Below are positions 24,080 to 32,750 of a stretch of 64,000 nt of DNA, in pieces (positions within the stretch are counted from its first letter, which is position 1; the number at the start of each line of letters is the position of its first letter). The position numbers and the translations under genes are program-made. Below the pieces are notes generated by a model. That model saw nothing but the letters and a program-made list of their open reading frames with translations, was not told where the DNA came from and ran no database searches. The stretch comes from an uncultured Prevotellaceae bacterium (GTDB lineage Bacteria; Bacteroidota; Bacteroidia; Bacteroidales; Bacteroidaceae), in NCBI GenBank assembly GCA_937910905.1, contig CALEPV010000093.1, positions 16,150 through 80,149 of the forward strand, written 5' to 3'.

Positions 24080-25429
24080 CTAGGATTGTGATGAACGGCG
24101 AACATGGCCATCGTAGACGAACAGCGTGCTCTGCAATGCCTGCAGAGTGCGTTTCTTATCGGCTTCGTTTACCAGGAACGATATGTTATGGGCAGATCCG
24201 CCATAGCTGATCATCCGAACAGGTATCTGCTTCAAGGCATCTGTAGCTAGTGTCTCAAAGCCTACGTTCTGGCTGTTGAGGTCGCCCACCACGCAGACTA
24301 TACACATATGATCCTGCACGGTCACGGTACCGTACTTGCGCAGCTCGTCGGTGATATCCTTGAGATGAGACATATTGTCTATCGTGACACTGACACCGAC
24401 CTCCGACGTGCAGATCATGTCGATACTGGTCTTGTAGCTCTCGAATATCTCGAACACCTTGCGTAGGAAACCGTGGGCCAGCAACATGCGCGAGCTCTGT
24501 ATGCCGATACATACAATGTTGTCCTTGGCAGCCACAGCCTTGATGGTGCCACGGTGGATATGGTTGTTGATGATGGTGCCGGGGGCGGTTGGATCCATAG
24601 TGTTGAGCAGTCGGACAGGCACGTTGGCAAACTTGGCCGGCTGTATGCACGTCGGGTGGAGAATCTTCGCACCGAAGTATGCCAGCTCGGCCGCCTCCTC
24701 GAAGTATAGCTGTCTGACAGGCTCTGTACCCTCCACGTAGCGCGGATCATTGTTGTGCATACCATCGATGTCAGTCCAAATCTGTATCTCCTCGGCATTG
24801 ATGGCTGCGCCCAGCAGACATGCTGTATAGTCGGAACCGCCACGCTGCAGGTTGTCTACCTCGCCGTATGCATTGCGGCAGATGAAACCTTGGGTGATGT
24901 ACAGGTCATTGTCAGCCTCTGCTTCGATGAGTGCTACAGCATGGTCACGTATGTAGCTCAGGTCGGGTTCGGCATTCTTATCAGTACGCACCATGTCCAG
25001 TGCTGACAGCAGCACAGCCTTGATGCCCTGCTCCTGAAGGTAGTTGGTCATCATATTGGTGGATATGATTTCGCCCTGTGCCAGTATGACTTTCTCCTCA
25101 AAGGTGGTGAACAGTGTCTTGGTGAATGTGCGCAGGTACTGGAACTCCTCGGTTATGAACTTGTCGGTGCGCTCCCTCCACTCGTCGGTCTGATAGAGCT
25201 CTTCCACGTGCTGGTGGTACTTGAGCTCCAGCTGGTTGATGACGTTGCCTGCGGCCTCAACATTCTTCTTGTAGAGATAGTCGGATATCTCCACCAGGCT
25301 GTTGGTCGTTCCGCTCATTGCTGAGAGCACCACTACTTTCCGCTGGCCGTCGGCACTGATGAGCTGTGCCACGTCCTTCATTCGCTGGGCTGAGCCCACG
25401 CTGGTGCCTCCAAACTTTAATACTTTCAT
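24080..25429 (-). CDS. lysC: Aspartate kinase
   Basis: 449 residues, monofunctional (no homoserine dehydrogenase domain). The start MKVLKFGGTSVGS is the nucleotide-binding K-F-G-G-T-S motif. The TQGFICRN region, GRGGSDYTA-type loop (here QRGGSDYTACLLGAAINAE) and WTDIDGMHNNDPR form the catalytic domain (about 1-290). The C-terminal 160 residues contain two ACT domains (DMICTSEVGVSVTID, then VCVVGDLNSQ), the usual site of lysine or threonine feedback. The linked lysA points to lysine or diaminopimelate supply as its role. Confidence 0.95.
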   Translation of the reverse strand: MKVLKFGGTSVGSAQRMKDVAQLISADGQRKVVVLSAMSGTTNSLVEISDYLYKKNVEAAGNVINQLELKYHQHVEELYQTDEWRERTDKFITEEFQYLRTFTKTLFTTFEEKVILAQGEIISTNMMTNYLQEQGIKAVLLSALDMVRTDKNAEPDLSYIRDHAVALIEAEADNDLYITQGFICRNAYGEVDNLQRGGSDYTACLLGAAINAEEIQIWTDIDGMHNNDPRYVEGTEPVRQLYFEEAAELAYFGAKILHPTCIQPAKFANVPVRLLNTMDPTAPGTIINNHIHRGTIKAVAAKDNIVCIGIQSSRMLLAHGFLRKVFEIFESYKTSIDMICTSEVGVSVTIDNMSHLKDITDELRKYGTVTVQDHMCIVCVVGDLNSQNVGFETLATDALKQIPVRMISYGGSAHNISFLVNEADKKRTLQALQSTLFVYDGHVRRSSQS

Positions 25430-25488
25430 TGTCGGTATGTGGTTATGTTGTTGTTTGTTCTATATGACTGGCTGCCGACCGTGTATGT

Positions 25489-26193
25489 CTACTCCGCCAG
25501 AACAGCCTCGGGTACTTCCCCAGACATCTCTATCTGCTGCAGCCGGTGGTCGGCCAAATGCAGCACAGTGCCGGGGAATTGGTTTATGATTTGTGCGTTG
25601 TGGGTGCTCATTACCACCGCAGCACCGTTGTCGGCCAACTGCTGCAGCAGTTGCACAGTACGCAGGGTGGCCTCAATGTCCTGGTTGCCTGTGGCTTCGT
25701 CGGCCAGTATCAGACGTGGTGAATTAAGCATCGCACGTGCTATGCTGACCCTCTGCTGCTCACCGCTGCTCAGGCGATACGGCATCACATCGCGCATTGC
25801 TGCAAGGCCTACGGTCTTGAGCACCTCATCGATACGCTCGTTCCTGCGGTCGCGGTCATTCCATCCAGTGGCTCTCAGCACGAAGTCCAAGTTATGTGCA
25901 ACGGTGCGGTCGGTGAGCAGCTTGAAGTCCTGGAACACTATGCCCAGCTGTCTGCGTAGAGCCGGAATCTGGTGTCTGCGCAACCGCAGCATGTCCGTGT
26001 CCAGCACAGTAGCGCTGCCCGAATAGATGGACATCTCACCATACAGCGTCTTAAGCAGCGATGTCTTGCCACTACCCACCTTGCCTGTGAGATATACTAT
26101 CTCGCCCTCGGACACTTCAAACGTCACGCCGGACAGCACCTCGTCGCCATCCGGGTGCTTGATGCACACATCGTTATATGAAATTACTGCCAT
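25489..26193 (-). CDS. ftsE: Cell division ATP-binding protein FtsE-like
   Basis: 234 residues. Walker A GKVGSGKTS (about 37), Q-loop VFQDFKLL, signature LSSGEQQRV (about 142), Walker B LILADEATGNQD and switch H in VMSTHN. The VFQDFKLLTDRTVAHNL sequence and the ADEATGNQD box are characteristic of FtsE rather than other small ABC ATPases. FtsE with FtsX couples ATP use to septal peptidoglycan hydrolase activation. ftsX is not in the window, as is common in this order. It lies between hisIE and lysC on the same strand. Confidence 0.85.
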   Translation of the reverse strand: MAVISYNDVCIKHPDGDEVLSGVTFEVSEGEIVYLTGKVGSGKTSLLKTLYGEMSIYSGSATVLDTDMLRLRRHQIPALRRQLGIVFQDFKLLTDRTVAHNLDFVLRATGWNDRDRRNERIDEVLKTVGLAAMRDVMPYRLSSGEQQRVSIARAMLNSPRLILADEATGNQDIEATLRTVQLLQQLADNGAAVVMSTHNAQIINQFPGTVLHLADHRLQQIEMSGEVPEAVLAE

Positions 26194-26200
26194 AGGCTTA

Positions 26201-26821
26201 TCAATGCTTCTTCCAGCCCGGATTGTGCCGTTCCTGCAGCTCGGCCGCCATCTGCTCTATGCGCAGTCCCTTAGAGGTCAGCAGCACGATGAGGTGGTAG
26301 AGCATGTCGGAGCCTTCATATATCATGCGCTCATCGGTACCGTTGCAGGCCTCGATGACCAGTTCCAGTGCCTCCTCGCCCACCTTCTGTGCCATGCGAT
26401 TGAGACCGTCGCGGAACAGTGATGTGGTGTACGAGCCCTCCGGCATGTCGCGATGGCGCGTCTCGATGAAGTCCTGCAGCTCAGAGAGGAAGAGCAGAGG
26501 GTTCTGCGAAGGGCGGTTCTCCTCGCCCCAGCACGTGTCCGTACCTGTGTGGCACACCGGTCCGTCGGGATGAACGCGCACCAGCAGTGTGTCGTGGTCG
26601 CAGTCCTCGAGTATGCTCACCAGGTGCAGGAAGTTGCCGCTGGTCTCTCCCTTCACCCACAGCTGCTGGCGCGAGCGCGAGAAGAAGGTCACCAGCTGGG
26701 TGTCCAATGTCTTCTGGTAGGCCTCTCGGTTCATGTAGCCCAGCATCAATACCTTGTCTGTGTCGGCATCCTGTATGATTGCAGGTACTAGTCCGTCTTG
26801 TTTGTCAAAGTCGATATTCAT
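26201..26821 (-). CDS. hisI: Bifunctional phosphoribosyl-AMP cyclohydrolase / phosphoribosyl-ATP pyrophosphatase
   Basis: 206 residues (HisIE). Residues about 1-105 form the HisI cyclohydrolase, with LMLGYMNREAY, FFSRSRQQLWVKGETSGN and the zinc site CDHDTLLVRV / GPVCHTGTDTCW. Residues about 110-206 are HisE, with KVGEEALELVIEA and EGSDMLYHLIVLL, the acidic metal motifs of the pyrophosphatase. It carries out steps two and three of histidine synthesis. It starts 67 bases after hisF in a run hisH-hisA-hisF-hisIE. Confidence 0.96.
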   Translation of the reverse strand: MNIDFDKQDGLVPAIIQDADTDKVLMLGYMNREAYQKTLDTQLVTFFSRSRQQLWVKGETSGNFLHLVSILEDCDHDTLLVRVHPDGPVCHTGTDTCWGEENRPSQNPLLFLSELQDFIETRHRDMPEGSYTTSLFRDGLNRMAQKVGEEALELVIEACNGTDERMIYEGSDMLYHLIVLLTSKGLRIEQMAAELQERHNPGWKKH

Positions 26822-26888
26822 CGTGTTGTATGTTGTTATTTCATTATGTAGATATTACGGTATTACAATATGTCGGTATCATCTTGCG

Positions 26889-27656
26889 TTATTTTCTCAC
26901 TGCTATACCCTCTGCTGCCAGATAGTCCTTGAGGTCGGGCACAGGAATCTCACCGAAGTGGAACACTGATGCAGCGAGTGCGGCATCGGCATGGCCCAGC
27001 TTGAACACATCGCGGAAGTGCTCTCTGCACCCGGCCCCGCCAGATGCTATGATAGGAATGGTCAGGCTGTCGGACAGCTGTCGCAGTGCTTCGTTGGCAA
27101 ATCCATGCTTCACGCCATCGTGGTTCATTGAGGTGAACAGTATCTCGCCGGCACCGCGCTCTTGAGCCTCATGCGCCCAGTCGAACAGCGAGTGCTCCGT
27201 TGGGATGCGTCCTCCATTGAGGTAGCAGAACCACTGCTGCGCATCAGCCTGCTCGCTTAGCTTGGCATCGATTGCCACTACGCAGACCTGCGAACCGAAG
27301 TGACGGGTTATCTCATCTATCAGTTCAGGCCGCCGTAGCGCAGCGCTGTTGACGCTCACCTTATCGGCTCCTGCCGCCAGCAGGCGTTCCACATCGGCCA
27401 ACGTGGATATGCCGCCCCCCACTGTGAACGGTATGTTCACTTGCTCTGCCACACGGCTCACCACCTCAGTGAACGTGCGACGGCCCTCGTGCGATGCCGT
27501 GATGTCCAGCAGTACCAGCTCGTCGGCGCCTTCGCGACTATAGGCAGCTGCCAGCTCCACAGGGTCTCCAGCGGAGCGCAGTCCCACGAAGTTCGTGCCT
27601 TTTACGGTCTGTCCATCCTTAACATCCAGGCAAGGTATGATACGTTTTGCTAGCAC
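26889..27656 (-). CDS. hisF: Imidazole glycerol phosphate synthase, cyclase subunit
   Basis: 255 residues of TIM barrel. The start MLAKRIIPCLDVKDG contains the catalytic D11, and the second catalytic Asp is in NEALRQLSDSL / ASGGAG phosphate-loop half. GGGISTLADVERLLAAGADKVSVN and IASGGAGCREHF are the two phosphate-binding motifs. With HisH it converts PRFAR to imidazole glycerol phosphate and AICAR. The 102-base gap to hisA holds a small direct repeat TAGGGTCATCG (27703 and 27725, a 22-base period). Confidence 0.96.
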   Translation of the reverse strand: MLAKRIIPCLDVKDGQTVKGTNFVGLRSAGDPVELAAAYSREGADELVLLDITASHEGRRTFTEVVSRVAEQVNIPFTVGGGISTLADVERLLAAGADKVSVNSAALRRPELIDEITRHFGSQVCVVAIDAKLSEQADAQQWFCYLNGGRIPTEHSLFDWAHEAQERGAGEILFTSMNHDGVKHGFANEALRQLSDSLTIPIIASGGAGCREHFRDVFKLGHADAALAASVFHFGEIPVPDLKDYLAAEGIAVRK

Positions 27657-27758
27657 TTGATCGCGACTGTTTAGTTGTTAATGGGTTATTGTAATGTTAA
27701 TCTAGGGTCATCGTAGAGTTGATATAGGGTCATCGCATTGTCCTTCGGGAACGATGTC

Positions 27759-28484
27759 CTATGATTGTGGGAACTCTTGGAGCAGTGCCTTGAGGTTGAT
27801 GCAACCCTCGTATATTGCCTTGCCGAACACCACTGCGGGTACTCCGGCTGCGTCGAGGGCGCGTATGTCATCCATCTGCGACACGCCACCCGATGCTATC
27901 AGTTGGCATTCGGGTAAGGCGGTCACCACCTGCTGGTACAGCTCGGTGGCTGGTCCGGCCAGCATACCATCGCGGCTGATGTCGGTGCAGAGCACATTCC
28001 TTATACCTTTATATATATATGTGCGCAGGAACGGCAACAGCTCCTCGCTACTGTCCTCCTTCCATCCATTGATGCTGATACGGCCGTCGCGGACATCCGC
28101 GCCAAGTATCAGACGCTCCGGTCCATACTGCTGCAACCAGTTCAACATGAGCTCAGGATGAGTGACAGCTACGCTACCGACGGTCACCATAGCCGCACCC
28201 GCATCGAAGCACTGCTTGATGTCATCATCGCTCTTTATGCCACCTCCGAAGTCGATGGTCAGCGTTGTCTCCGCAGCTATACGGCGCAGGACATCCAGAT
28301 TGACCACATGATGTGCCTTGGCTCCATCAAGATCCACGACGTGCAACCGGCGGAAACCGAGCTCCTGCATCTGCTTTGCCACAGCTGCCGGGTCGTTGTT
28401 GTAGACTCGTTCTGTAGCGTAGTCACCACGTGTGAGCCGTACACAACGGCCGTTTATTATGTCAATTGCTGGTATCAGTATCAT
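27759..28484 (-). CDS. hisA: 1-(5-phosphoribosyl)-5-[(5-phosphoribosylamino)methylideneamino]imidazole-4-carboxamide isomerase (ProFAR isomerase)
   Basis: 241 residues. MILIPAIDIINGRCVRLTRGDY has the catalytic Asp (D8) of the first half; LHVVDLDGAK, IDFGGGIKSDDD and GADVRDGRISINGW (second catalytic Asp) are conserved. ASGGVSQMDDI is the second phosphate site. Its ATG overlaps the hisH stop by four bases (28481-28484), showing translational coupling in the his cluster. Confidence 0.96.
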   Translation of the reverse strand: MILIPAIDIINGRCVRLTRGDYATERVYNNDPAAVAKQMQELGFRRLHVVDLDGAKAHHVVNLDVLRRIAAETTLTIDFGGGIKSDDDIKQCFDAGAAMVTVGSVAVTHPELMLNWLQQYGPERLILGADVRDGRISINGWKEDSSEELLPFLRTYIYKGIRNVLCTDISRDGMLAGPATELYQQVVTALPECQLIASGGVSQMDDIRALDAAGVPAVVFGKAIYEGCINLKALLQEFPQS

Positions 28485-29068
28485 AGTGCAAGGAATCGTC
28501 TAAGCAGTTGCTCGCCCGCCGCACCGGACTTCTCGGGGTGGAACTGCGTTGTATAGAAATTGTCGCGGTGCAGTGAAGCACTGAACGGAACTATATAGTC
28601 GGTGATGCCGGTAGTGTACTCGCACACTGGTACATAGTAGCTGTGCACGAAGTAATAGTAGTCCTCAGCCACCAGCTGATGCCTCTGGGCAGAAGCTGCG
28701 AGCGTAGTGTTGTTCCAGCCCATGTGCGGCACCTTGTCCTCGTGGCGCTGTGGCACGAAGCGCTTCACATCGGTGGGGAATATGCCCAAGCAGTCTACAT
28801 CGCCCTCCTCAGAGTGGCGGCACAGCAACTGCTGCCCTATGCAGATGCCGAGCAAGGGCTGTGTGAGTGAACATATCACCTCGTCGAGCTGGTGCTCACG
28901 CAGGTATGTCATAGCTTGCCGTGCCTCACCTTGACCGGGGAAGATGACGTGTGAGGCACGCCTTAGCTCCGCTGGGTTGTCCGTCAGCATAGGCTCAACG
29001 CCCAGTCGCCGTAATGCATGAACCACGGAGAAGATATTGCCTGCGTTGTAATCAACTATTGCTACCAT
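28481..29068 (-). CDS. hisH: Imidazole glycerol phosphate synthase, glutaminase subunit
   Basis: 195 residues, class I amidotransferase. The nucleophile Cys is in PLLGICIGQQLL, the triad His in YFVHSYYV / TTQFHPEKSG and Glu in FHPEKSG. It starts MVAIVDYNAGNIFSV, a conserved HisH start. Its ammonia is passed to HisF. The upstream gene is the histidine kinase, nine bases away on the same strand. Confidence 0.96.
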   Translation of the reverse strand: MVAIVDYNAGNIFSVVHALRRLGVEPMLTDNPAELRRASHVIFPGQGEARQAMTYLREHQLDEVICSLTQPLLGICIGQQLLCRHSEEGDVDCLGIFPTDVKRFVPQRHEDKVPHMGWNNTTLAASAQRHQLVAEDYYYFVHSYYVPVCEYTTGITDYIVPFSASLHRDNFYTTQFHPEKSGAAGEQLLRRFLAL

Positions 29069-29077
29069 AGGCCTGTG

Positions 29078-30175
29078 CTACTCTGATACGAGTGGATGGG
29101 TGAATACGAATCGCGCTCCTTTGGTGTAGTCGGTGTCGAGATGTATCTCTCCACCAAGCCTTGCAGCGATAAGGCGACATATATGCAGCCCCAAACCAGA
29201 GCCCTTCTTGAACGAGTTGAGTTTCTCGAAGCGGTGGAAGATGATCTCGGCATTGGCGGGATTGATGCCTGTACCAGTATCGGCAACAGCGAACTCCACC
29301 TGCAAGCCCTCGCCCACGAGGCGCACACTAAGTGTGATGCTACCCTCGGTGGTGTACTTGATGGCATTGCTTAACATGTTGCGTATGATCTGCTGCAACC
29401 TGACGTTGTCGGTGTTGAGACGCAGTCCTTCAGGCAGCGACGACTCAAAGCGCAGCTCCACGCCGGCCGACACCTTGTGCTGTATGCTCTTCATGCATAT
29501 TTGACACACAACCACTGGATCGAGCTGTGTGCGACGTGTGCGGTAGAGTCCGCTCTGCAGAAGGCCCCAGTCGCGAATATCGTCGACCAGCGTAAGCAGT
29601 ACCTGACTATTCTCCTCAATCAGATGAATGACCATCGATGTGTCCTCCGGCGACGAGCTGCTCGATTGCTCGTGAGCCAGACGATGAGCCAAGTCGACGA
29701 TGGCATCGATATGGCTGTGTACCTGCTGCGATATCTCATCTATCAGCTCTGTGCGCTCAGTCTCATGGTCGCGCGCACGGTTCAGAGCGACAAAGAGCTC
29801 CTCCGTCGATGCGCCTGCCGGCGGCATATAGCTGTTGGTGGCGCGCCCCTCGGCCTCGTCCTGCTGACGCTTAAGGCACTCCAGACGCGTAGTGCTGAGC
29901 AGGCCCTGTATCTTGTTGAGCAGCGCATGACTGTTCACGGATATGCGCTCCACCAGCCGCATGGTATCGGGGTTGGTGCCATCGGAATGCAAGTCGGCAA
30001 TGAAGTCGGCAAAGCCACAGATTGCCATGAGTGGGTTGCGCAGCTCGTGGCTCATGTTCTGCAAGAAGTAGACTTTGAGCCAAGCGCTACGCTCCGTGCG
30101 CTCTATATCCTCGCGCAGCTGTTTTTCGAGCGGTGCCGCATCAAGGTCGGAATATGCAATTTTATCGTCTTTCAT
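29078..30175 (-). CDS. Soluble sensor histidine kinase with two DHp-like segments
   Basis: 365 residues with no signal or membrane segment. The H-box NMSHELRNPLMAICGFADFI sits at the very N-terminus (H43), so there is no sensor domain beyond a 40-residue coiled-coil-like start. A second helical pair follows at about 142-210 (IDEISQQVHSHIDAIVDLA, then LLTLVDDIRDWGLLQSGLY), which mirrors the DHp pattern but has Gln in the His position. A single HATPase domain follows (about 225-365): N-box NMLSNAIKYT, G1 VADTGTGINP, F-box, G2 GSGLGLHIC. No response regulator is adjacent. It lies between the ABC protein gene and hisH, within nine bases of each, and is thus in a metabolic operon. Confidence 0.85.
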   Translation of the reverse strand: MKDDKIAYSDLDAAPLEKQLREDIERTERSAWLKVYFLQNMSHELRNPLMAICGFADFIADLHSDGTNPDTMRLVERISVNSHALLNKIQGLLSTTRLECLKRQQDEAEGRATNSYMPPAGASTEELFVALNRARDHETERTELIDEISQQVHSHIDAIVDLAHRLAHEQSSSSSPEDTSMVIHLIEENSQVLLTLVDDIRDWGLLQSGLYRTRRTQLDPVVVCQICMKSIQHKVSAGVELRFESSLPEGLRLNTDNVRLQQIIRNMLSNAIKYTTEGSITLSVRLVGEGLQVEFAVADTGTGINPANAEIIFHRFEKLNSFKKGSGLGLHICRLIAARLGGEIHLDTDYTKGARFVFTHPLVSE

Positions 30176-30183
30176 CTCTAATG

Positions 30184-31731
30184 CTAATGACTTGATGATA
30201 GAGGGGAATCGTTATGTAGTGACAGACGATACGTCTGCAGATGGTGCTTTCGTAGTGGTTCAAGTTCCTCGGTATAGTGGCTCACGATGATGACTGTGGC
30301 CCAAGGCTGGGCGCAGTATGCATCTATGACCTCGCACACCAGGGTGCGCCAGTAGTTGTCCAGCCCGTGGAAAGGCTCGTCCAGGATGAGCAGTTCAGGG
30401 CTCTTGACGAAGGCCCGCGCCACAAGGCACAGCCGCTGCTCGCCGCTGCTCAAGTGCAAGAACGTGCGTTCAGTCAGATGACCGATGCCAAACACGCGCA
30501 TCCACCGCCTGCACAGTTCCTGCTCGGCTGGTGTGGGACGGTGGTACAGCCCCACGCTGTCGCTGAGGCCGGATGCCACGATGTCGATGGCCGGAAGGTC
30601 GCGCATGTAGGCTCTATGCATCTCCGGGCTCACGTACCCGATGTGCCGCTTGATGTCCCAGATGCTCTCGCCCGTGCCACGACGACGCCCGAAGAGCGAC
30701 ACATCGGCGGCGTAGGCCTGCGGATTGTCGGCGCACACGATGCTCAGCAGCGTGCTCTTGCCTGCTCCGTTGGGGCCTATGAGAGCCCAGTGGTCACCGC
30801 GCTGCACCGTCCAGTTGACGGGTCCGAGGATAGTCCTGCCGCCGTAGGTCACGGTCACATTACGTGCCGACAGCACCTCGCAGGCAGCTGTTCCTGCTTG
30901 CCGCTCTGCCAGTAGCTGGTGTAGCAGCTGTTGCTGTTCGCGGCTCAACACTGGTTCTGTGAATGTCAGTCCTGCGTCTGATGCCAGAGCCTCACGGCTG
31001 GCATCATGTCCGTGCCAGGGTCGTTGCGGCAGCACTGTACCGTCCGGGCACACTGCCACGACGCTGGTAATGAAGTCAGGTATCTCGTTCTCGCGGCTCA
31101 ACACCAGCACCACCTGCAGTGCCGTTTCAACAATCAGCGTCTGCAACAGCTGGCGGAGCTGGTCGCGCGCATCGGCATCCAAGCCTATGAACGGATTGTC
31201 TATGACCAGCACACGCGGTACAGCCAGCAACGCGCGCGTAAGCTGCAGCTTGCGCATCTCGCCCGACGACAGTGCAATGACATACTTGTCAAGTAGCGGC
31301 ATCAGGTTGAACAGCTCCACCAGACGTGCCTCGGCAGCACGAACCTGTGCCTCACGCGAGTGGTCATCGGCCGTTGCTGCCGCTACAGCACGCTGCAGCA
31401 GCTCGTCCACCGTGGGGGTGGCGGGGTCTATGTCGTGATGGTTCCATCGTTGCTGCAGGTAGTAGGTAGCATCCGCTTCGCCGTAGGAGTCGCGGAAGCT
31501 GATATAGCGTATGTTCTGGCTGGCCATGCGATGCGGCGAGCCCGCGAACTCGAAGGCTTGGCTGCCCTGTCGCAACGGCCATTGCCCCGTGATGAGGTCC
31601 ACCAGACGGCTCTTGCCCGATGCGTTACGTCCTACAATGGCCATCTGCTCGCCCTCGCTGAGGGTGAGGCTTACCGGCTTTGGCAACCTGTGGTCAGGAT
31701 GCGCTATCACTGCATCTGTTATCGTGATCAT
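30184..31731 (-). CDS. Double ABC ATPase, ModF/PhrA-like
   Basis: 515 residues, two nucleotide-binding domains and no membrane part. NBD1 has Walker A GRNASGKSR and signature LSSGEMRKL, but its Walker B reads VLVIDNPFIGLD (Asn in place of the catalytic Glu) and the switch His is not evident (VLVLSREN). NBD2 is complete: GPNGAGKST, LSSGEQRLCL, LLILDEPFHGLD, IIVSHYTEEL. This asymmetric layout fits the ModF-like group, related to molybdate and photorepair operons, whose function is not well defined. In this block it lies between ruvC and the histidine kinase, with 96 repeat-rich bases after ruvC. Confidence 0.82.
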   Translation of the reverse strand: MITITDAVIAHPDHRLPKPVSLTLSEGEQMAIVGRNASGKSRLVDLITGQWPLRQGSQAFEFAGSPHRMASQNIRYISFRDSYGEADATYYLQQRWNHHDIDPATPTVDELLQRAVAAATADDHSREAQVRAAEARLVELFNLMPLLDKYVIALSSGEMRKLQLTRALLAVPRVLVIDNPFIGLDADARDQLRQLLQTLIVETALQVVLVLSRENEIPDFITSVVAVCPDGTVLPQRPWHGHDASREALASDAGLTFTEPVLSREQQQLLHQLLAERQAGTAACEVLSARNVTVTYGGRTILGPVNWTVQRGDHWALIGPNGAGKSTLLSIVCADNPQAYAADVSLFGRRRGTGESIWDIKRHIGYVSPEMHRAYMRDLPAIDIVASGLSDSVGLYHRPTPAEQELCRRWMRVFGIGHLTERTFLHLSSGEQRLCLVARAFVKSPELLILDEPFHGLDNYWRTLVCEVIDAYCAQPWATVIIVSHYTEELEPLRKHHLQTYRLSLHNDSPLSSSH

Positions 31732-31746
31732 TGTAGAACTATCTAC

Positions 31747-31810
31747 TTCTGTTCAGCCGTCAACTTTCAACTATTCAGCCGTCAACTTTCAATTATCAAC
31801 TTCCAACTTT
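31747..31810. repeat. Simple repeat between ruvC and the ABC gene
   Basis: GCCGTCAACTTTCAA occurs twice (31757 and 31779), followed by degenerate TTATCAACTTCCAACTT. On the coding strand this is a run of GTTGAAAGTTGA-type units. The same motif marks the start of ruvC and the junction at 45766. Confidence 0.7.
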
Positions 31811-31827
31811 ATACACCACACCACTCA

Positions 31828-32427
31828 TCACAGCCCGCTGACCTTGTCCTTGTTCTGCCGCACGAAGTCCTTCCATGAACGCACATGCGCTACCGAGGCC
31901 GGTCGCTGGCTCTCTATGAAGTGGCAGTAGGCGGCTGCCAGACCGTCGGTGGCGTCCAACCAAGGCAGCATGGCATCGTCGGGTATGTGCAACATCTGCC
32001 GCAACATATATGCCACCTGTTCCTTCGATGCAGAGCCGTTGCCGGTGATGGCCATCTTGATGCGCATGGGGGCATACTCGGTGATTGGCACCTGACGTGC
32101 TATGGCTGCTGCCATAGCCACCCCCTGAGCCCGTCCCAGCTTCAGCATGGACTGCACATTCTTGCCGAAGAACGGAGCCTCAATAGCCAACTCATCGGGC
32201 AGATAACCCTCGATGATGCTGAGCACACGCTCATAGATGCGCCCCAGCTTCAGGTAGTGGTCGCTGTAGGGACGCAGGTCTATGACACCCATCGTCTCCA
32301 TGCGTGCCTGCCTGCCTACGGTGCGCAACACACCATAGCCCATGATGGTGGTTCCCGGGTCTATGCCCAGAATGACCCTCTCCGTGTTCTTTGCTGCTGC
32401 TTCCACTCTCGATTCTTCAACTTTCAA
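31828..32427 (-). CDS. ruvC: Crossover junction endodeoxyribonuclease RuvC
   Basis: 199 residues. RuvC resolves Holliday junctions as a dimer. Catalytic acids are in ILGIDPGTTIMGYG (Asp), ELAIEAPFFGKN (Glu) and LDATDGLAAAYCH (Asp pair). The first residues (KVEESRVEAAAKNTERV) precede the family core and are encoded by a GTTGAAAGTTGAA repeat; the frame has a TTG at 32427 and a GTG at 32406 but no ATG close by, so translation probably starts at one of these. The C-terminal 25 residues run past the usual family end. Downstream is the repeat at 31747. Confidence 0.93.
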   Translation of the reverse strand: MKVEESRVEAAAKNTERVILGIDPGTTIMGYGVLRTVGRQARMETMGVIDLRPYSDHYLKLGRIYERVLSIIEGYLPDELAIEAPFFGKNVQSMLKLGRAQGVAMAAAIARQVPITEYAPMRIKMAITGNGSASKEQVAYMLRQMLHIPDDAMLPWLDATDGLAAAYCHFIESQRPASVAHVRSWKDFVRQNKDKVSGL

Positions 32428-32437
32428 CCATCGTCGT

Positions 32438-32746
32438 TCAGCTATTCACGGTCTCCATCAGGGTGCTGAAGCCCTGCACACGCTGGTCGAACATGCGCAG
32501 CAGCTCCTCGTTGAGCTCATGCCCACGATGTGCCAGCCACTTGTGTATATCTGCCGTGCTTTGCGCTGACAGCTGCAGTGCAAAGCACTCGGAGTCCTCC
32601 TCCTTGTGCGACAGTATACGGTTCAGACGGCCGTCACTGAGCAAGCCCGATGCTTCAGCCTGCGGTATGTAGACTTCGGCTAGCCATATCACCAGTTCGC
32701 GGGCATCTGCCACTGGTGCATGGTATGTGGTATTTATGATAAACAT
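32438..32746 (-). CDS. DUF4286-family protein
   Basis: 102 residues from the ATG at 32746; the frame extends to 32779 but those codons overlap the promoter. The sequence MFIINTTYHAPVADA, then WLAEVYIPQAEASGLLSD and RILSHKEEDSECFALQ, matches the DUF4286 family, small proteins common in Bacteroidetes with a ferredoxin-like size. The function is not known to me. It stands first in the long minus-strand operon, ten bases before ruvC. Confidence 0.8.
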   Translation of the reverse strand: MFIINTTYHAPVADARELVIWLAEVYIPQAEASGLLSDGRLNRILSHKEEDSECFALQLSAQSTADIHKWLAHRGHELNEELLRMFDQRVQGFSTLMETVNS

Positions 32747-32750
32747 TGTG

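Noticed and set aside
23136..24083. 315-codon plus-strand open frame opposite lysA
   Set aside because: lysA on the other strand has all catalytic motifs; this frame has no recognisable motif.
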